Positions 58,356 through 64,000 of a stretch of 64,000 nt of DNA are shown here, piece after piece. The translations under genes were made by a program, and so were the position numbers. Numbering within the stretch: the stretch's first letter is position 1; each line of letters begins with the position of its first letter. Under the pieces are notes generated by a model, which was not told where the DNA came from, did no database searches, and was given only the letters and a program-made list of their open reading frames with translations. The stretch comes from Ceratotherium simum simum. Taxonomy: Eukaryota; Chordata; Mammalia; Perissodactyla; Rhinocerotidae. Location: assembly GCF_000283155.1 (NCBI RefSeq), contig NW_004454166.1:14112621-14176620 (forward strand). The letters run 5' to 3'.

Positions 58356-58574
58356 TTGTTCTAGGGCTAATGTTACTTCTGTGCAACAGAAGCAATGATC
58401 TCAACACTTGTGAAGACAATTCCAGCTCTTTAGTCCATGTGTCACCTTTGTCTTTGAGGTAGAAACAATAAAGATCGATGGCAAAAACTACCTTTTTATT
58501 TAATATAGAGTTGATTTTTATGAACTTTGGTCCTGTCAGAAGAGTAATCATAGACTTTAAATCTGGAGTGGGCC

Positions 58575-58700
58575 AGATATCTCAATCCCTTATTTTGCAG
58601 GTAAGGAAACTTGAGACCAGAAAAATCTTACTTTGCCCAAATTAGCAAGAAACTTGACGTCTTGATTCCAAGGCCAGGACATCTCCCATTTCCCCATTAT
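58575..58700 (-). mobile_element. MIR SINE fragment, antisense
   Basis: 'ccttattttgcaggtaagga' then 'aacttgagaccagaaaaatc' and 'ccaaggccaggacatctccc' follow the complement of a MIR. Confidence 0.65.
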
Positions 58701-58734
58701 TGAGTCTTTTCTTTCTCTATATTTATGCCCCGTA

Positions 58735-58980
58735 GAGCAGTACTCTGGAGCGGTCACACGCTTCAGCATCAGATAGACCCAGGTGTTAATCCTGACTCTG
58801 TCATTTACTAGTTATGTGAGGTTGGATAATTTACTTAACCTCTGCAAGCCTATTTCCTCATTTGTGAAATGCGGGCAATATTACTCAGAGCATAGATTTC
58901 TTAAAATGGGCTCAGATAGCTTATATCCAATGTCTACCTGGCAGTTCTTTGATAAACATTGGCTGTTGTTGGTATCGTTG
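58735..58980 (+). mobile_element. MIR SINE
   Basis: 'gagcagtactctggagcggt', 'ctgactctgtcatttactag', 'cctatttcctcatttgtgaa' and 'ttctttgataaacattggct' in order. Confidence 0.85.
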
Positions 58981-59765
58981 GTATAACAATGTAAACAATT
59001 GTTATAAAGCTGGATGACTTCTACCCAGAGAATATTGCTAGTCAGACTTCTCAAATTTCATAAATAGATTGTCAACATTACCAACTGCTCCTCTCATTTC
59101 CAAAGAACATAAATCTACCGTCAATCAGCAATGCTTGGTACCTGCGTTCTTGGTACTTGTTAGAGATTACAGCTTTGGTTTGGCCTCACTGCGGCAAGTG
59201 ACGTAAGGATGCTGCTCTAAGGAGCTGTATGAAGATGTGCCTTTACTGGCAAATGGGAAAGGAGCTGTTTAGAGTCAACTTGTCCAAAAAAATAGTATAA
59301 AATATGAAAGTCCAGGCAACCTTAGTGCACATCCCAACCTTACATCATATTTTAGTCACTACAGAAATAGCTGTTTGCCAAAAATCGTGTTGAAAATATT
59401 GATCATTCCATCGCTCCCTGCTCCAAAGTAAATCTCAAGTGAGAAATTGCTTTAAAAATTTAGTGCCTGGTCTCTTCTGAGAAACTGGCATTTTGTTTTC
59501 CTTCTTGTAGTAAGAACTACGTATTTTATTTTTTCACCTTTTTTTTTTTTTTTTGCCCTACCTGGCATGTATCTCAGAATCCAGTTTGAAGCTTAGTTAT
59601 AGTATCTGTTACACTAAACCAACCAGAAGTCTCCTTTTCCCTGATACTAATGTGTTGTTATTTCATTTAATTTATAGTCATATCATTGATTATACTCAAT
59701 TCAAAACCTCTATGGAAAGAGATGAAAATAACTAAGTTGATGAATTAATACAACTCTTCTTCTAG
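58981..59765 (+). other. MUSK intron 5, nothing recognised
   Basis: A T-run is at 59539-59554. No repeat or exon called. Confidence 0.45.
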
Positions 59766-59940
59766 GGTAGCAGTTCTCAATCACCAGTGCACATCAAAAG
59801 CATCTGCAGATCTTATTAAAAGGCATAGCTCCAGGGTGCATTCCCCAGAGACTCAGACTTGATAGGTCTGTGTTAGGGCCTTCGCAAATGATCGTCACGC
59901 AGGTAGTCTATGAACCACACTTTGAGAAACACTGACTTAA
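59766..59940 (+). mobile_element. MER5-type hAT-Charlie DNA transposon
   Basis: The left end 'tagcagttctcaatcaccag' and right end 'tttgagaaacactga' form the imperfect terminal inverted repeats of MER5. Internally 'catctgcagatcttattaaa' and 'ccccagagactcagacttga' match. It is non-autonomous. Confidence 0.8.
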
Positions 59941-60034
59941 AGATTTCTACATGGAATGTCCATTCCAGATGAAGCTTACAAATTTAAGGAGAAAGCTTAT
60001 CCATAATTAGTAGGATAAATGTTCGCATCATTTC

Positions 60035-60290
60035 AAGTTTATTCATTTGTTGAGTGTCTATCATATTCCACGTAATGAGGTAACTCCTAAGGAAACAGAG
60101 ATAAATAAGACATGGTTCATTTCTTGAAAAGTTTTCAAATTTAGTAAGGAAGATGGACGTTCAAGCAAGTAATCGCAGTAATTAAAGTTCAATATATTTT
60201 CAATGGTAGAAGTTTGTGCAGGATACACTCATAGGACAGGAGAGATAGTGAGAGGTGAGGGAAAGCTTCAGAGAGGTGAGGGCCAACAGG
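60035..60290 (-). mobile_element. L2 LINE 3' end, antisense
   Basis: 'ttatccataattagt' precedes 'tattcatttgttgagtgtct', 'gtaaggaagatggacgttca' and 'caatggtagaagtttgtgca', the complement of the L2 terminus. Confidence 0.6.
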
Positions 60291-60980
60291 GCTTTGATTG
60301 ATGAATAGCTGTTCATGGTGCAGATCATATCACAGCGAGAGAGGAAAAAGGAAATAGAGGGGAAAATGCAGATTTATCATGCAAGCACAAGCTGACACTG
60401 ACTCAAAACCAGTGAGTAAATGATGGACGAGAGAGTTTGGGATAGTATCTATTGTTGGTGCTATAAAAACCAGAATGAGCTGTGATTTGACTCATGGATT
60501 AACACTGAGATTATACTCTGTGGTGTTCTTTCTTGGACATAATTTTTAAAAGCGTATGTATCTATCATCTCATCACCACGGGAAGCTACAGTTTGATGGC
60601 CCTATTTGGGCATCCAGAATTCCATCTCAAAGCCTACAGAAATGTTCATAATCCAAGACGTTTTAGACAAATAAGATACTATGGTGTCACTTAAGGGTAT
60701 GGCTCCTATTTTTTTTCCAGCTAAAATTTCTAGTTAGTTAAAAAAAAAATTCTGGTTCTTAAACTTTAGCTTGTTTGACTGTGGTCAGAGCTCAGTTATC
60801 TGCCTTTTCATGAGATTAGGTAAAGAATGTTATTTAAAACTAAACTTAGATTTTGATCAATGTACCATGGTTATATAAGATGCTGACACTAGAGGAAGTT
60901 GAGTGCAGGGTACATAGAAACTCTACACTATCTTTGAAACTTTTCTGTAAATCTAAAGTTCTTTCAAAATAAGAATGTTT
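60291..60980 (+). other. MUSK intron 5, nothing recognised
   Basis: No repeat or exon called. Confidence 0.45.
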
Positions 60981-61231
60981 TGGGCCGGCCCCGTGGCTTA
61001 GCGGTTAAGTGCTCGCGCTCCGCTACTGGCGGCCCGGGTTCGGATCCCGGGCGTGCACCAACGCACCGCTTCTCCGGCCATGCCGAGGCCGCGTCCCACA
61101 TACAGCAACTAGAAGGATGTGCAACTATGGCATACAACTATCTACTGGGGCTTTGGGGAAAAAAAAAAAGGAGGAGGATTGGCATGGATGTTAGCTCAGT
61201 GCTGATCTTCCTCACATAAATAAATAAATAA
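60981..61231 (+). mobile_element. ERE SINE (copy 7), variant middle segment
   Basis: Sense ERE with the most CpG-rich head of the seven. A box 'tggcttagcgg' is at 60994-61004 and B box 'ggttcggatcc' at 61037-61047. The middle differs from copies 4-6: it has 'cagcaactagaaggatgtgc' and 'tggcatacaactatctactg' before an A-run, then the common 'gatgttagctcag' body and a TAAA-repeat tail. Flanks (60971-60980, 61231-61240) match only loosely. Retained CpGs suggest it is young. Confidence 0.95.
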
Positions 61232-62494
61232 AAACATTTTAAAAGGGTAAACTAAGAAAGACTTCTGTCCTCGTAATTAAGCAATTTAGCATTTCCTCCC
61301 ATTAAAACCAGAAAACGAATTTTTTTTTTAAAGAATGAACAAGTCAATCAGAACTTAAGTCTAACTTTTTTATTGGCTTGTGGTTAAATTCCTAATATAT
61401 TTTCAGAACCATTTTAACAAAAATATTCTTAACAGTTGCTCTATCTACATCTAGGGCTGAAATAAAAACAAGCTAACTTCCTGTGGCTCTTGTCTGATTT
61501 ATTTCGTAAACGCTTCGTGCTTATAGTCGTTATTCACCATCCATATTTACAAGCTAGGAAAATGGTATAATCTCAAAGGCCACAGAAATGGTCCCAACCT
61601 AAGCCACTTTAGAAAATAGTGATGTCACAGAGGCAGGCAAGCCTGACTTTGGGGACCTGGAGAAGAGTCACTGTTTGTGAGGGTGCTGACTATGTCTTCC
61701 AAAGGAGGTTGCATTCGGATTCCTTCCGAGATGGAGCCACAGTGGCTAAACCTCCTCATGAGATGCTCTGCTTCAAAGGGGACAGAAATGTAAACAATGG
61801 CAGCACACCAGGATCGGGTTTCTTTGCTTTAGCTGCCAAGAAGTCAGGGAAAAAAAAACCCAGGTGTTTACTTAGGTTTATCATTATTAATGTCAGGTTT
61901 TCTTTCAATGATTGGAAAACAAAAGAAGAATCTGTTCAGAAACAAAGTACCACGGAGCCTCAACCTGACTACTTTTCAACCATCCCTGGGCCAATTTTTT
62001 TTTTTAGTAAAAGATAAAAACAATTGAAATGACCCTTTTTGTTCTTTGTAGTACTTGTCTTCTAACAGGCATCTCCAAGTCAATAATTCTTAAAACATGC
62101 TGCTAGATGAGAAAAATGTAGCCTATTTAAGAACAGATTCAATCTAGTATTGATTAGCATCCATCTTTTAATAAGAGCCTGAAGAACGGATTTCTCTTTC
62201 TACAGAGTGATTCTTCTCTTAGATAATTAAACTAAGGAATGGATTTAAGCACATGCTTTTAACACCTAGAAAAATGTTGCTCAACATGATCAATATCTGG
62301 GTTGCAGTCAGCTACGGCAGGTTTAAATTAAAAATTAAATTAAATTAAAAAATGAGATAAAATTTAAAAACCATCTCCCTTTGAAGTCAACTGGAGGAAC
62401 AGCTTTCATAAGTCAGGAAGATGCTCTAGAGATAGAAATAGCTGTGGGGGAAAAAAAAAAAAAAGAAAGACCAGAAGACTTGGCTTCAAAATTA
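61232..62494 (+). other. MUSK intron 5, nothing recognised
   Basis: A 132-codon + strand frame (61619-62017) has no domain, ends in low-complexity sequence, and shows no exon-like borders that fit MUSK. Confidence 0.4.
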
Positions 62495-62705
62495 GCCTCC
62501 AATACTTGCTAGATGTGTGTTAGTTGCTGTATTAACTGCTTTGTATAAATCATTTCATTTAATCTTCTCCATAATTCTATGAGTTGGGAGTTGATACCTA
62601 CATTCTCTGCATGAAGAAACTGAAGTTCAGAGAAGTTGAGCGACAGCCCAGATAAACAGCTAGTAAGCAGTAGAGGGAAGATTCAAACCCAGATCTGCCT
62701 GCCTG
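62495..62705 (-). mobile_element. MIR SINE, antisense
   Basis: 'tcatttcatttaatcttctc', 'gaagaaactgaagttcagag' and 'attcaaacccagatctgcct' follow the complement of MIR. Confidence 0.85.
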
Positions 62706-63449
62706 GATTGTGGTAAAGATATTGTACATAACTGTAAGGAAATGATCCTATTAATAAGATTTTGATTTCCCAATTTCTGAGTATATTCCTGGAAAGAGCC
62801 TAGAATGGTGTTATTAGAGCACCAGATGATTAGAGATTTCTTTAAGATATTGCTTATGAATAAAATTATAAACAACGCCATCCTACAAAGAGCGAAGAGT
62901 GTGCTATTTCAGCCTCTGTTGAGACTTCAACTCGAGGTAGCCAAATTCCAATTATCTTCTTGGATCTCCTCACTCTTGTAGTCAAAAGAATGGAAATCAT
63001 TCCACAGAGCCTATTTTCTCTTCTGGTTTTGTTTTTTTCTCTCCACAAGGTCTACATGACCTACATGATTTTGCTAAATGTATTCCTTTTATTTACCAGG
63101 GAACTTTGATGGCTTTCCCTCCTTCTATATAACAATACATTTCCCTTCCAAATTCCTTCTCCAATCAACTAATACAGTGAATCGAGTAGGAAAAACTTAT
63201 TTTATCTTTCTTGAAATCAAATCATATTCACACACAGACACACACATTCACGTTCAAAACTGGGGAGACAGATCTCAATAAGAGCAAGTATAAAAATGTG
63301 TTGGATATGCATGATTTTCAATGGAATCAATGACCTAACTGTATTATTATATGACTGCAAATAAAAACTTATGCAAATTGATATTCATAGAAGTAGAGTA
63401 TTTAGAAAGAGTCTTATTATTCTTTGAATTTGTTAGACTCCATGTGTGT
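62706..63449 (+). other. MUSK intron 5, nothing recognised
   Basis: A short run of ACAC-type dinucleotides lies near 63228-63246. No exon or named repeat. Confidence 0.45.
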
Positions 63450-63830
63450 GTTAGTTTCAGTTCTGGGTACCACAAGATAAGGGGATAAGTCAAGGTAAGA
63501 GGGTAAAATAAGTAGTTCAAAAGAGAGCAATCAAGATGGTGAACCAGGGCTAGCAAGCTTGGAAAAATGAAAATATTTGGTGGGTTGTTTTTCATTTTTG
63601 TTGTGGATAGAAGTAGGAACTAGGTCTTGTGGGGGGTAATTGTAAGGAGACTGATTTTGACTTAATTTAGAGCACACATATGTATTTTTTAACAAAGTTG
63701 TTTAAAATGGGTTGCTATGATAGTGCTGAGTTCCCAAAAAATCAGAGTATTCAAGAAAATGATGGATATACTATTTAACTTGGATGTTGATTATATCACA
63801 GATTATTCCAATCAAAGGGCTTTTTTCCTC
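63450..63830 (+). mobile_element. L3/CR1 LINE 3' region
   Basis: 'agtttcagttctgggtacca', 'gagagcaatcaagatggtga', 'ttgtttaaaatgggttgcta' and 'tgatagtgctgagttcccaa' follow, in order, the 3' part of the ancient mammalian CR1/L3 LINE. Confidence 0.65.
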
Positions 63831-64000
63831 TATTCTAAATGTCCTACTGCACAACCCCAAGAAAGCAGAGAAAGAAAATGCATCACTAATCCAACTCTTT
63901 GTTTCCTAAGTATTTTCTTTTTTCTACGAGAGACTGTGCTGGACTTTAGGGGGGGGAAAAAAAACACAACAAAAGTAAAGTATGATATGCTGCTCCCTCT

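Noticed and set aside
60994..61047. tRNA-Ser-like sequence with A and B boxes
   Set aside because: It is the head of an ERE SINE, not a tRNA gene. It lacks a full cloverleaf and is followed by the SINE body. The same holds for the other sense EREs.
61619..62017. 132-codon + strand open frame considered as a MUSK exon
   Set aside because: No similarity to MUSK Ig domain 3, a lysine-rich low-complexity tract in the middle, and no matching acceptor/donor pair in phase 1.

Overview
This is a vertebrate nuclear window with mammalian repeat content. Seven tRNA-derived SINEs carry the features of the equine repetitive element (ERE): a tRNA-Ser-like head with Pol III A and B boxes, then the 'gatgttagctcagg...gatcttcctca' body. 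ERE SINEs are restricted to Perissodactyla, so the source is an odd-toed ungulate, most likely a horse or other Equus. The remaining repeats (L1, L2, MIR, L3/CR1, MER5) are shared by all placental mammals.

The only gene I can support is the 5' part of MUSK, the muscle-specific receptor tyrosine kinase of the neuromuscular junction, on the + strand. Five coding exons were read directly: 30081-30159 (start codon and signal peptide), 40763-40889 and 41619-41770 (first Ig domain), 46225-46352 and 47679-47820 (second Ig domain). All junctions are GT/AG, the phases chain correctly (1, 2, 1, 0, 1), and together they encode residues 1-209 plus the first base of codon 210. Intron 5 runs off the right edge. 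The third Ig domain, the frizzled-like domain, the transmembrane segment and the kinase are not in the window.

Positions 1-29715 are intergenic upstream DNA, mostly decayed LINEs (L1, L2), MIRs and four EREs, with no protein gene. Two places may be regulatory. One is about 365 bp just upstream of the MUSK start codon with three E-boxes. The other is a repeat-poor block around 15.1-16.26 kb with a perfect MEF2-type site beside two strong inverted repeats. Positions 30160-64000 are MUSK introns with more L1, L2, MIR, MER5, L3 and ERE copies.

Points worth a second look are an E-box/N-box/E-box cluster in the start of intron 1, a CpG-dense open 117-nt segment in intron 5 that would fit as an in-frame cassette exon, a recent 39-bp tandem duplication, two overlapping perfect palindromes, and two ERE types with different middle segments. 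I found no convincing unknown multi-gene system. Assignments rest on reading the sequence and on remembered consensus features. Repeat boundaries are approximate, commonly within 10-50 bp, unless a target-site duplication is given.
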